Below, piece after piece: positions 10,818-26,444 of a DNA stretch of 64,000 nucleotides (the stretch's first letter is position 1; each line of letters opens with the position of its first letter). The DNA lies in assembly GCA_965153455.1 (NCBI GenBank), contig OZ234495.1, positions 9,048,875-9,112,874 on the forward strand. The letters run 5' to 3'. Below the pieces are notes generated by a model. It was given only the letters and a program-made list of their open reading frames with translations, ran no database searches and had not been told where the DNA came from. Made by a program: the position numbers and the translations under genes. The stretch comes from Sphagnum compactum. Its lineage: Eukaryota; Bryophyta; Sphagnopsida; Sphagnales.

Positions 10818-12905
10818 TCAGCTCTGATAGGCCGTCCTTGACAGCTCCTGCATCTTTCTTAAACTGGTTGCCCTACCTTCACTCTCCTTTTTATGTATAG
10901 TATCCGGTTCCACCTTCATTGGTAAAACCTCAAGCTTGACTTCAGGCTTTGGATCTGCTGCTGCACCACTCACTTGATTTGCCGAACTTCCGGATTGCTC
11001 CAAATTCATCAAGGCAGCCCTCTGCTCTAGCAAGTCTTTGTGGTACCCTTGCACCACAAAATTGCGGCGTTCACAGTCCTTGAACATGTTGATATGCCAA
11101 GGAACCTTTGCAGCAAGCTTATCACGAACAATACCAAAGCTGATCTGATCTCGAGGAGTGAACCGATCAACCTCATTGAACCAGAGGCACGAGAAGAGGT
11201 TTGCAATCGGTGTGTGCTCTCGCACAATGACACATCCCTCTGGAACATCACTGGTGATGGGAAGCTTGGCTGTGCTGTAAGGGCTAAGGCCTTCACTACG
11301 GTAGAACTCAATTTGTGAATCAATTGAGGCATTGTCATACTTGGCAGCTGCTTTATTCGCCTCGGCTTCCAGAAACACGTCAAAGCGCTTGTAGTGCTCC
11401 GAGATGGCAAAAGTGTCATTTGTCCTCCACAAAAACCTCTCCAGGATCTTGTAAGGGTCGACAACAAGCTCAAGCTTGCCATCTACCCAGAGTGAGAATC
11501 TCGCATTGGGGAAAAGTCGGTGAAGCAGGAGCTTGGGTACCTTGCCATTCCGCCGCGCATCTGTGTAGGGTAGGTTATGTACCACAACAATGTGCCATAG
11601 CCCGACCTTCTTGGTGCTTAGGAAGCTCTCATTCTGTTCCAGAGCAGTCTCTGTTTCTTGATCCACAAACAAGAAGAAACACACACTCTGCTTGGCTTCT
11701 TGGCTCATGTTCTTGGGCTGCTGTAGCTGATCATAGTTGCCAAAGATGGCAGATGCAACCACAATCCCTTGGCAAGCATTCATCTCCAGGCGATCATCTT
11801 CATCAATGTCGAACCCTGTCCCAACTCCCGGCGTGTCTCCCTTCACAAACCCGCAATGCACTCGCATTGATTCTCGGATCTCGAAGGACTCGCTCCTCTC
11901 CTCCAGTGTCGGATAGCCGCCGAACGCAGATCCAGCGGCTCCTTGGAGCGGCGGCTGCCGGCTTCTTCTTGCTCCTCCAAGATCGCTCACGTAGCTCAAA
12001 TGCTTGAGCACGGGGGAGGCGTATCTTTGCTCCTCCGGCATCTCCCTAATTGCCATGTCCTCGGGAAGGTAACACACAGGACACGGCCGTGGCCCCGTCC
12101 GCTTCTTGTCCGTCGGAGGAGGCGGAATCTTGAATCCTTCACAGGGATGCGGAGTCTTCGGGAGGACAGAAACGGCAGAAGAAGAAGAAGAAGAAGAAGA
12201 GGAGGCACCTTTCCTGGCTGCGGCATCTTTCTTAGCCTCATGTCTCCAAGGGAAGCGAGGAGGCGAGCCTCTTTCTAGCTTGATGCCGCGAGAAGACGAT
12301 CCTCGACCTCCAAGACCTTCTCCTCCTTCTCTTCCTCCGACGTTTCCGCGGTGCTTGGAAGCTTGGTGCTGTCTGTAAACCACAACATTGGTACGCAAGT
12401 GATCGGAGACAAGACTGGCATTGTTGAAGAGCACAAGCAACGACAAGCTACAGATGAAAAAAGCAGCCCACAAGCCTGCATGCCGGCTACTGATACCAGA
12501 AGCGGCGGCGGTGGCGGTAGAAGCAGCGGAAGCAGCAGTTGTTCCACCACCTCCTCCTCCTCCTAACAACAACAGATGCTTGCCACTCCCACCACGCGGA
12601 TTTTCCTTCTCCTTGACGGCCCACGCTTGTTGCTTATTCCCGGATCGCGATACCTGCAACGTCCGCAGCTTTGTACTACAGAATCCCAGCAATTGCACCA
12701 AACAAGAAAGCGTGCCATTCCTTCCCCCACCGCCATGAAAATGCCTTCCTCCTCCACCCCGCTCACTCATGGCCGCCCATACGAACTCTGCCTCTCTTGC
12801 CGATCCCCGCTTCTCCGATCTCCTCGTCTGCTCTGCATCCGCGGTCTCGCTCGCTCGCTCGCTCCGTCCGCTGCCTGAGCGCGCGCGACTCGTCCGCTGC
12901 GGCAA
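10818..12905 (-). CDS. DUF616 protein, MUCI70/TOD1-like putative glycosyltransferase
   Basis: This is a single uninterrupted 695-codon frame. The family includes Arabidopsis MUCI70, implicated in seed mucilage and pectin synthesis, and TOD1, reported as a Golgi alkaline ceramidase, so the reaction is not settled. Residues 1-140 are low complexity (Arg/Ser, Gly and Ala runs). A single membrane anchor spans about 144-166 (GLWAAFFICSLSLLVLF), giving a type II topology. Another Gly/Ser-rich stem follows. The conserved core begins near 254 (CEGFKIPPPP) and includes RVHCGFVKGDTPG (348-360), GTGFDIDE, VVASAIFGNYDQLQQPKN, WVDGKLELVVDPY (473-485) and VPWHINMFKDCERRNFVVQGY. The Met at residue 46 (position 12770) is an alternative start, since the first 45 residues are unlike the family. 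The C-terminal tail is hydrophilic. Confidence 0.85.
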   Translation of the reverse strand: MPQRTSRARSGSGRSERASETADAEQTRRSEKRGSAREAEFVWAAMSERGGGGRHFHGGGGRNGTLSCLVQLLGFCSTKLRTLQVSRSGNKQQAWAVKEKENPRGGSGKHLLLLGGGGGGGTTAASAASTATAAASGISSRHAGLWAAFFICSLSLLVLFNNASLVSDHLRTNVVVYRQHQASKHRGNVGGREGGEGLGGRGSSSRGIKLERGSPPRFPWRHEAKKDAAARKGASSSSSSSSSAVSVLPKTPHPCEGFKIPPPPTDKKRTGPRPCPVCYLPEDMAIREMPEEQRYASPVLKHLSYVSDLGGARRSRQPPLQGAAGSAFGGYPTLEERSESFEIRESMRVHCGFVKGDTPGVGTGFDIDEDDRLEMNACQGIVVASAIFGNYDQLQQPKNMSQEAKQSVCFFLFVDQETETALEQNESFLSTKKVGLWHIVVVHNLPYTDARRNGKVPKLLLHRLFPNARFSLWVDGKLELVVDPYKILERFLWRTNDTFAISEHYKRFDVFLEAEANKAAAKYDNASIDSQIEFYRSEGLSPYSTAKLPITSDVPEGCVIVREHTPIANLFSCLWFNEVDRFTPRDQISFGIVRDKLAAKVPWHINMFKDCERRNFVVQGYHKDLLEQRAALMNLEQSGSSANQVSGAAADPKPEVKLEVLPMKVEPDTIHKKESEGRATSLRKMQELSRTAYQS

Positions 12906-13700
12906 CTGTTGCTGCGGCTGCGCGGCTGCAGCAAGGTTTTTCCCTTTGTTGGTATTTATTTTATTTTATAATTTAAAAACAAATTTGGGCCAATTTTTTT
13001 CAATCAATTTGATGATGTAGCCAAAGTGACGATAATTCACAGGAAGATTTAGCCATATTTGGCTAAAAAAGCGACATAGGAAAGCAAATAATTTCAAACA
13101 TCCGTCTAGGTATATTTTAAGCTACCTACTTGTTGACCAGTGAATAGAATTCTGGCGGTTTTTCTTGGTTTTTTTCGAGTTTTGGCTATTGAAAATCTCA
13201 AAAAGCAAAACTTTTTTAATTTTTAAAATAGATTTTGGCTACGTTAAGTAGCCAGCAAAAACCAAAAGGCTGGTTTCTTCTACGCAACGGACTTGGTAAC
13301 AACCCAGGTCCCACAATAATAATAATTTCATTCTGTCCAGATTTTGGACGAATCGGGAAATGAGTGAGTTCATCCATCCGTAGCCGCCAACCGGCCACGC
13401 AACTGAAAAACCGACCGGAGTGTGTGTCTCTGTGTGTGTTCCGGCTGTGTTTTGGGATGAAATTTTAAGTTCATCCAAAACGACATTTTAACTTCATTAG
13501 GGGGGGGGGGGACCATACAGTTTCTGTTTTTGTCTCTTGTACGTGTTTCTGACCTTTTTAGGAAAAAAAAAAATCGTTTTTCCAGAGGTTCTTCAGCTTC
13601 TGATTGGTCCTCCTCATGTCGTGCACCCCCCCCCCTCCCCCCGGTTCCCCTTCTTTTCTTGTTTTTTCTTGGCATACTTCATTCAGACAAGACAGACGTA
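12906..13700 (-). promoter_or_regulatory. 5' flank of the DUF616 gene
   Basis: The upstream side of the minus-strand DUF616 gene starts with CGCTCGCTCGCTCGCT-type GC-rich leader sequence inside and next to the reading frame, then AT-rich DNA. At 13014-13043 it carries GTAGCCAAAGTGACGATAAT, a motif also found twice upstream of the PhoD-like gene. A 12-base G run lies at 13500-13511 and a C-rich tract at 13627-13641. No confident TATA box was identified. Confidence 0.35.
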
Positions 13701-16538
13701 GGTTATAAGTTTTCATCCATTGAGAGGAAGGTTACATGTTTTTTTCATCCATCTACAAGCTGGTTACAAAAAAATTCATCCATAAACAAGAGGATTCCAA
13801 TGTCACTCTTGAACCCCCGCCGGTTTCCATACCATAATGGTTTCCATGAATATTAATTCCCACCAATAATGGGCATGTGGGTTTTCAAGAATGGTTAGGT
13901 CAGTTAGACCCAAGAAGACATAGTCCATTTTATGGCACAAAATTCCACATGAAAACATGCAATTCTTTTGTCCACTCCCCCGAAATGTATGTAGCATCAT
14001 TTTTAACACACGGAATATGTTTACATATGTATATGGAATTTAAGTTTCTTTTTTTTTAATTTTTTAAAAATGTTTTTGGGTATTTGATATGAAATAAGTA
14101 TGTAGTGGATATGGTCTTTGTTGCACCACAACCATATTAATATCATAATAATAATAATAATAATAATAATAGTATGATTTTATGCCAATTCAGCAATAAG
14201 ATAAAATTGTGTGCAATACTATCATTCTCAATAATACAGCCAGGATTATTTGATAGTTATTTTATGTGGTAGGTAGGTAATAAGGCCCTCGTATGGGTGC
14301 ATTACTATAGTGAGGAGACCACCCAAATCAGGAGCTAAGGGTAGACTCCAAATTTTTTGGTTATGCCCCTCATCCAAGGAGGGCTTTTATTGCACATAAT
14401 TCTAACTAGACAAAAGTTCATGTTTTAATACTTCCTAGTTTGAACTTTTCATAAGGGCTAGAGCCATTGGTTACATTACTAGTTGCTTGTTGCAATGGCT
14501 TTGGTGCACAAGGAGGAAAAACACTTCTTCTTCTTTTTTAAAACAAAACAAAAAAAAAAAAAAAAAACGAGAACATGTTGTTTGAGATTGTTGTCACCTT
14601 TGCGAAAAAACCCCCCATCTATTCTCTTCTTGACAAAAGCTTTCAAATTGGGTTATGCAAGAATCTAGCACACATGATGATCAACATCATCCACCATATG
14701 TAACCATAGTTTAATGAAACCACAGGTCGAGTGCATGCGGGTGTGACCCTTTGTAGAATCTTTGCACCCACCACCAGCCCTACTATGTTTGCATTATCTA
14801 TCTCAGTTGGTCTATGATAACCAACCACTCTATTATACCTCGTCACTCATGCTCTTCTTCTTGATACTCTTCTTGTCTTTACAACATCCGAAAGACCCAC
14901 ATTTTGTTTGTCCATATTTTGACAAAAGGTGTGATGCGATTTCATTTTTGTCAACAATCAAAAGTGGGGAGAGCAAATGCAATCGTCCCAAGGAAGACTC
15001 ACTCAATGGTGAGTGAGCATCACTCTAGTTTGCAATCAAACTTTTGCGATTAGACCCTTTTAACAAGTGGGATTGTATTTTTAGGTTCAATTCACCATTA
15101 GCCATGCTATTGTTGCCAATGTCATTACAAGGTAAAGATAACATGTATCATGGTCTATTGTTGAATTTCACCTTTTACCACTTCGTCGATGATAAAGAGA
15201 CATTAGTATGTGTTTTTTGGGGCACATAGTAACCATGGGTTATATAGCACATGATTATACATTGTCTAATACCTAGGTGTTGATGTGAGTTGCTTGGAAC
15301 TGGTACAAATTTTTAACATGTTCCATGAGCTTTGAATTGAATGATTTTTCACACTCAAGTTTGTGTAAGTGCCCATAGAAAACCATAAAAGCCCAATTTT
15401 TTAGTTAGGCTCCTTTTGCATTTCAAGGTGGCCAAACTTTTTCATTAAAGGGAAAAACTCCTTAAAAGAATAGAGAGGCTTTACAAACAAGACCCACAAG
15501 CTTCTGTGAAGTGAATTTGGCTAGTTATGAATTCCCAAGATGAAGTCATTTGCAAATGTAAAAATCTAAAAGATTCACTCCCTCCAATTAGAATGTGTCC
15601 TTTTGTGCAACTCCATCCTTGTTCATACTTGGGCCATAATTTGTGTGGGGAACATTAGCAATGCGGCAAACCAATTGTTTGATTTTTCTCATGTGTGTGT
15701 CCTTGATGATATTCACACAAATTTATATAACTCCCAAATGAGTCACACATTTCACTCACAAAGGGAAACTAGTGGTTAACATCTTCACAATCGACCACCT
15801 TATAACCAAGTTATGTGATCCATTTGAATTTAAGATCTCTTTTGATATTATAAGAGGTGATGAATCTAACATCTTTGACAATCACAAAATGTCTTGTGGT
15901 TGCCTAACATTGTGCGAAGATTATACTTTTACAACAATGATGTGAGGTTTGATGAGATGAATGTAGTTGAAATGCAATGCAAATCAACATCACCAATACA
16001 TTGCCAAAGTTGTTGCACCATGAATATTTAAGAAGCCCTTTGAACATGCATCCAAGCTTCAATATGTGTTTTGGGTTTGTTGAAGGTTTCATTTATTCAC
16101 TTTGTATGGTTACCAATGATTGTTTCCCATACAAGCCATTTAGTTCTAGCTCCAACATTAATGAATATTTCATGAAGTGAATTGTGCTAAAAACAATTTT
16201 CACAAAATTGTCCTCATCGCGATTGTCACAATTGTTTGTTTATGCCAAAGTAACGTTTATCCTTGAGATTGTAGAGAAAACTCCATAAACACCACTTCGA
16301 AGGTAACATGACAACAGCTGAAAGGAACTAGTTCACATTCTACCATTTGAAATACCATGCCACAACATGATTACTCCTTTGTGATGTGCCTTAGCAATGA
16401 AAACATTGCTTACAAATGGTGGATCCTACACATCCTTGGGCATCCTCTGTTCACTTGAGCTAAAATCGAGCATTAGGTATCTGCGATAATCCACCTACCC
16501 CTACTCACCTCGTCATGTATCTTCACCCCCATTTGAGT
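13701..16538. other. AT-rich spacer without recognisable genes
   Basis: I see no convincing exon on either strand. There is a TAA/ATA microsatellite at about 14143-14171 and an A run at 14548-14567. Short open frames at 14762-15229 and 15904-16180 show no family motifs. Decayed transposon sequence is the likely content, but nothing identifies it. Confidence 0.45.
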
Positions 16539-21091
<4,553 letters not shown>

Positions 21092-22203
21092 ATGGGTGTA
21101 GATTACTACACAGTTTTGAAGGTTGGAAGGACAGCGAGTGATGATGAGCTGAAGAAGGCATATCGGAAACTAGCCATGAAATGGCACCCTGATAAGAATC
21201 CCAACAACTAGAAGGAAGTTCAAGCAAATCGCTGAGGCTTATGAAGTTCTGAGTGATCCACAGATGAGGGCAATCTACAATCAAGCAGGAGAAGAAGGCT
21301 TGAAAGGACAAGCTCCTCCTCCATATCATCCCGGAGGAAGCAGCCAAGGTTTTGCTGCCAATGGTTTCCCAGCTGGAGCAACTTCGTTCCACTTCAATCC
21401 CAGAAATGCTGAAGACATCTTTGCAGAGTTTTTTGGAAGTGCGAGTCCTTTTGGAGGCATGGGAGGGATGGGTGGAAGAGGTTCCAGAGGAGGAGGATTT
21501 GGTGAGGGCATTTTTGGTGGCTTCAGTGGTGGACCAGATGTTGCACATGGTGGTGCAACAGGTGGAGGAGGAGGAGCTACTGCCTTCCGTCATTTTGGCG
21601 AAGGCCCTTCTTCTTCCACTTCACACAACAACATGCCGGCTGGAAGGCCAGCACCAGTGGAAACCAAGCTGCTGTGCACATTGGAAGAGCTCTACAAAGG
21701 CTCAGTCAGGAAGATGAAGATCTCCAGAAACCTTGCAGATCCTAGCAGAAACACATTCCTGTGGAAGAGATTCTCACAATCGAAGTCAAAGTAGGCTGGA
21801 AAAAAGGGACCAAAGTGACTTTCCCAGAGAAAGGGAATGAGCAACCAAACCAGATAGCTGCTGCAGATCTTGTGTTTGTGATTGATGAGAAACCACACCC
21901 GGTATACAGAAGAGATGGCAATGACTTGGTCGTGACAAAGAAGTCACTGATGCACTCACAGGTACCACATTCTCTCTCACAGCTCTTGATGGCAGGACAT
22001 TGAGCTTCAACCTCCCAGAGGTTATCACTCCTGCCTTTGAGAAGATTGTTGCAAGTGAGGGCATGCCCATTGCCAAGGAGCCAGGCAAGAGAGGCAATTT
22101 GAGGATCAAGTTTGACATCATCTTCCCCAACAGACTGACTGCAGAACAGAAAGTAGGCATGAAGAGGTTGATGCTGGGAGCAGAAGCAGCTGCTGCTGTT
22201 TGA
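21092..22203 (+). pseudogene. Type II DnaJ/HSP40 (DNAJB-like), three frame breaks
   Basis: Type II J-proteins stimulate HSP70 ATPase and hand over clients. The frame opens with [20 protein letters not shown] and [17 protein letters not shown], including the HPD motif, then hits TAG at 21209. It resumes out of frame with RKFKQIAEAYEVLSDPQ, a Gly/Phe-rich linker, and the first C-terminal domain to RNLADPS. A second shift near 21740 is followed by PVEEILTIEVKVGWKKGTKV. A third near 21942 is followed by TDALTGTTFSLTALDGR, then the end near GMKRLMLG. All domains are present in order, no intron is visible, and no GT-AG pair could bypass the breaks. Each break looks like a short deletion, two of them beside short direct repeats. 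A pseudogene or processed copy is favoured; indel errors in the assembly are the main alternative, because neighbouring genes are intact. Confidence 0.75.
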
Positions 22204-23019
22204 TTGCTGTAACTCCCGACTACCTAATGTTATGACTCAAACCAAGCCTTCTTTCTTCTGGTGTGCACACCAACTTGAAGGTTAGATTATCCTTCTGAAG
22301 AAAGCAACCTGGTCTAGCACCCAAAGTGTGTGTATAATTCATCTCACCTTGCACATTCTTGCTTGATCTCTTCTGAAGACTGGATTGCCATTTTTTGCGA
22401 GATGGAGCTTGTTTGGCCTTCCATGTCTTTTATCTTCTTCACCTTTGATCTCTCACTATCTGTTGCTGGTTGCTATTTTCCACAAGATGGAGCTTCTTTG
22501 GAAACAGTCAAATGTGGATGCGTGAGAGAGAAGATGCAGACTTACCCCTTTTTACATCAAGCATATCATAGCTTTTCCACATGCCATTTCACAGTGCAAA
22601 TGATCAAAACCTTGCATGGAGCACAAGGCCCTCAACTTTCACACAGCAAAAGTGAGAGAGGAGAAGACTCATTACAAAAAATAGGGTACAAATACAATGT
22701 GAACTGCCACACAAATTACTACAAAATAATAGGCTCACCAGGTATCACACAGAGACAGACCAATTTGCCCCAATTTGACTGCCCAAAAAGAACCATAATT
22801 CTCCCTGTCTACATGTCTACTGTCTCCAATTTTGGTGCAGTGACTGAAGAAATGGTTGTCTGGCAAAGCCAAGACATAATTGAGAAAGTCAATTATACAT
22901 GGCAATAATACAGTTTTCTTCTGGCAGTGAACTGAAGAACTGCCTTGTTTGGCAAAGCCAAGGCATTATGAGAAAGACTATTGTAATGGGGATGTCATAG
23001 ACAGTCAATGCAAAACTGC
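22204..23019 (+). other. Downstream flank of the DnaJ frame with an imperfect duplication
   Basis: This stretch lies between convergent genes and is probably 3' untranslated sequence of one or both. At 22838-22904 and 22925-22985 a segment of about 65 bp is imperfectly duplicated: both copies hold TGGCAAAGCCAAG, flanked by GCAGTGA.CTGAAGAA and GAGAAAG. A 192-codon open frame at 22330-22908 has no recognisable domain, low codon structure and overlaps the duplication; I do not call it a gene. Confidence 0.4.
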
Positions 23020-25357
23020 TCATTCAGGCAAAGAGAGGAGAAACATGTCATCAAGACGATCGTTTGAGTCTGAATTACCTCCATACACAAGCATGGAGTC
23101 ACCAAATGATGCAGCTGCATACCACCCTCTAGCTCCTGGATACTTCCCTCCTTCTGCCTGCACTTCCAATCGGCTCCATGTTAAGTTGTCAGTGTCAAAA
23201 GTGAAGACTTCACTAGAAAATGCACCAGCACCCATATGGCCCTGATCACTTGGGTCAACTTCTCCACCATACAATACTATCTTGCTGCCGATAGTCGCCG
23301 TCCCAAAAACACTCCGACCTGTGGGTATTTCGCCAGTGCATTCCACCTCCTCCCAAGTTTGTCCCTCTAGATCAAACCAATGAATGTCTCTCAATTCATG
23401 ACCACAGAAACCAAAGATGACCCACACACTGTTGTTTAATACAACTAAGCCTGGACCCCCTCTCGGCACAAGCTTGCTGCCTGGGGAAGGAGATGGAAGC
23501 TTTACCCACTCCCCACTGGAGATGTCAAAAGACCACAAATCATTTAGGCGACCATCTTTCCCACAGCCACCAAAAGTGTACACCCTTTTGCCTTTATCAT
23601 CTGCTGCAAGGGCATGGTAGCTCCTGATGCATTCATGCCATGCATACCACCAATTCATCTCCATCAGCTACTGTGTCCCACTTTCTTGCTTATGTCAGAA
23701 GAATGTACAGTGTATGTTTACCATGCATCAAAGTCACAATCTGTGGCCCTTCTTCAGCATGCTGTTGAATCATCTAATGGTTGTTAGTGATATGCACACA
23801 GACATTGCTTCAAGCACCTAACAAGTCTCATTTCAACTGTGCAAAATGAGATTACAACATTCCATCAAAGAGAAAAGGCAGAAACAAAAATTCACTTGGA
23901 AACAATAGACAAAAAAAGGAAGAAGCTCAATGAAGGTACAACCTGTTAGGTGGGCTCTTGCTGCCAGATGACAAAAGCTTCCAGACTCCAGTTTCAATGT
24001 CCAATGAGTAAAACTCATTCAACTCCTCATGCTCTTTGTCCCGCCCAGCAAAGACATAGATAACCTTGTCGACAGTAACCATGGCCACACCAACCCGTGG
24101 AGAAGGCACATCCCCTTTGCAATCTAAGATGGACCATGTTTGTGATACCAGATCAAAAACATGCACAAGGTTGTCTATAGGCACTCTTGGCTCAAACTCA
24201 CCACCAAATACAAAAGCCTTGTCCCCTACGACAGCAACTGCATGTGAACTCCGCGCCTTTGGTGCACCTGCTGGCTGAGTCACCTGTACCATGTCCCAAA
24301 TACACAAATATAATTCTGCATTCCTCCTACTATGTCGACTTTCTGACACAACTGTCGTCTCAAACTATCTGTGACGATGGATGCTACTCTTGTTTGTCTA
24401 ACCCTAATTCAAGGATTAGTGTTGGATAGATGTGTAATACCCATTTAAGGATTAGAGTTTAATAGATATGCAATCACAAGAAAAATCAGAAGCAGTTGCA
24501 TTATCACAAAAACCACTGAAATAACAGATGGCAATAATAAAACTGCTTCCAATTTTTCTTGTGAAACTGTGAATGGATTCTACCAGAATTCTTCCAGAGC
24601 AAACTGCCTTATTTGCAGTTGCAAATACCACAAAGCAAAGTATAGATGTGTGGTTTTTTGCAGAAATTATAGCAAGAGTTTTTTTGAGCAAGCTGGATCT
24701 TTTCCACCTGCATTTGGCAAGGGCATAAAAGATTATACAATCTTGTACAAAAGAAACTCAAGAGTTTCAAGAGTCCCCAAAAAAGGCACTAATCTTCATC
24801 AAACCACCTTCCCCTAAAACCCTTTTTTAGTCCTGAAAACCCTAGTTTCACTCTTCTACAAAGATTTTACACCACCCCCCCCCCCCCCCCCCCCACCTTT
24901 CACAGCCGAGTCTGTGCAGCTCTTCAGTCTCCCTAACAAATCCAAAGGATATGAACAGCCTCCTGATGCATTTGACATCCAATACATCAAATCCTAATCA
25001 CTTAGCTCTAGGCTCTCATTCTCTCCAAAGAAACAAACAAACAATCGAAACCAGAACGCCTCCTGAATTTGATAACAACACTTCAAAGCACAAAACAATT
25101 ACGTCATTCTGTTCAGGTGGGCAAAAAACGAAAGAAAGACAAGAAAATAAAAGAAACGATCGAAACCAACAATCCACGCGGGAAAGCAAATCACAATTCC
25201 AAGCCTCTGGGGTTTCAACATCAAAAGAAGAGTATATAAAATGCCAGTGCCTACAGTATTTTCCTTCAAATGTATGCGGAAAATGGCATTGATAGGAAGC
25301 CAGAAATCGGGATTCACTGACCTCACGCCACTGCAATCCGAGACGAGAATCCCCCAT
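23020..25357 (-). CDS. Kelch-repeat protein (nitrile-specifier-like family), three exons
   Basis: Exons 25322-25357, 23943-24283 and 23020-23623 join in phase to give 326 residues, close to the length of the cytosolic Kelch proteins related to Arabidopsis At3g07720 and the nitrile-specifier proteins. The 12-residue first exon (MGDSRLGLQWRE) joins VTQPAGAPKARSSHAVAVVG. Kelch blades are visible as AFVFGGEFEP, VIYVFAGRD, RVYTFGGCGKDGRLNDLW, VWVIFGFCG, IVLYGGEVDP and SMLVYGGNSDSNDRLDDM, so about five or six blades form a propeller. The glucosinolate role is known only in Brassicales and should not be assumed here; a general binding function is safer. Intron 1 is about 1 kb and carries a run of 20 C. 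Confidence 0.9.
24875..24894 (+). repeat. Run of 20 C in Kelch intron 1
   Basis: An uninterrupted C homopolymer lies on the plus strand, which is a G run in the transcript of the minus-strand Kelch gene. Such runs are hard to sequence, so its exact length is unreliable. A G-rich transcript tract here could form a quadruplex. Confidence 0.9.
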
Positions 25358-25446
25358 GTCGAGAAGCGTCGGAGCGCTGCGACAAAACGACTTCGATTCT
25401 ACCTCTTGCGAGAAACGCCAAACCCTATTCGCAAGATCGTCGTCAC

Positions 25447-25790
25447 TCCGGGCTGCCCTTTGAAACTGGGGGTCATGCTACACCACGACCAATAAATTTT
25501 TCTGCATTATCAGCACTTGCTCTTCGCCGGGCTGCCCTTTGAAACTGGGGGTCATACTACACCACGACCAATAATCAGCCTAAATTTTTCTGCATTATCA
25601 GCACTTGGTCTCCGCCGGGCTGCCCATTGAAACTGGGGGTTATACCACACCACGAGCACTAACCAGCCTGAATTTTTCTACATTATCAGCACTTGATCTC
25701 TGAAGGACCGCCCTTTGAAACTGCGGGTGACACTACACCAGGAGCAATAACCAGCTTGAATGAATTTTTTTACATTATCAGCACCTGTTT
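25447..25790 (+). repeat. Four-copy tandem repeat (78-93 bp) at the Kelch promoter
   Basis: The unit GGGCTGCCCTTTGAAACTGG, then a CA(T/C)NCTACACCACGA stretch and TTTTTCTGCATTATCAGCAC, occurs four times, starting near 25448, 25527, 25616 and 25705. The last copy is the most diverged. Copies 1 and 2 keep CCAAT (ACGACCAATAA). The array starts about 90 bp upstream of the Kelch start codon on its transcribed side, so it may overlap the promoter or the transcription start. Confidence 0.9.
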
Positions 25791-25859
25791 TTAACAGTGT
25801 TCTGATTTTTGTGGAAATTAAGTTTCATTTGAATGAAAATGTTGAATGTCACTGCGTGC

Positions 25860-26095
25860 AACTTGAATTGAAATGAACTCAATTGGACTTGAATTCAATT
25901 GAATTGAACATAATATTCTTTCCCTCTACATTTGGTAAGATTAATGTTCTCAATGAAATTTCAAATGAATTGAATTTGGTTGAATCAAATCACATTGAAT
26001 TGAATTTTGTTGAATTGAATCACATCGAATTCAAATTGGTTGAATCCAATTTGATTTCAATTCAATTCAAATCAAATTGAATTTTGTTGGGTTGC
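25860..26095 (+). repeat. TTGAA/AATTG low-complexity tract
   Basis: About 235 bases consist mostly of TTGAATTGAA, AATTGAATT and TTGAATCAAAT words with interspersed CACAT. The open frame across it (25883-26080) is a by-product of the repetition. It is probably a degenerated microsatellite. Confidence 0.75.
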
Positions 26096-26417
26096 TGAAA
26101 GGATTGAATAGTTAGACTTGGAACTTCATAATTGTCAAGTTGATGTCTGTACTATTGGACCTTCTACATACATGCTTCATCTAAACCAATTTCAATCATC
26201 ATCACAATTGGATTTTTGAGTATTTCATACATATATATACACTATAATGACACAATAAAACCCTCATAATATTAGTTACTTTTAGATCTATGGGAATTGT
26301 TCAAACATGTTGCAAAAAAAAGTTTTAAAATTATCATTGCCATGTGGGAAAGTTATGCTAGAAAATTTAACTAATCATATTTTTAGAAAGTGCAAGGTTT
26401 AACATGTTGCCATCCTC

Positions 26418-26444
26418 TATATATATATATATATATATATATAT
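26418..26444 (+). repeat. (TA)n microsatellite
   Basis: A perfect TA run of 27 bases lies in gene-free AT-rich DNA. From 26096 to 29254 I see no exon, domain or RNA gene on either strand, only scattered AT-rich sequence. Confidence 0.9.

Noticed and set aside
11315-12007. 230-codon plus-strand open frame
   Set aside because: It lies entirely antisense to the conserved DUF616 core and has no family features.
13701-16538. Retrotransposon protein fragments
   Set aside because: I looked for reverse transcriptase, integrase and zinc-knuckle motifs in the AT-rich spacers and found none that could be supported.
22330-22908. 192-codon plus-strand open frame
   Set aside because: No domain, overlaps an imperfect duplication and sits between convergent gene ends; more likely untranslated sequence.
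23927-24349. Start of the Kelch protein at the in-frame Met near 24349
   Set aside because: A 12-codon upstream exon at 25322-25357 with clean splice sites gives the family-like N-terminus, whereas the Met-led extension does not.
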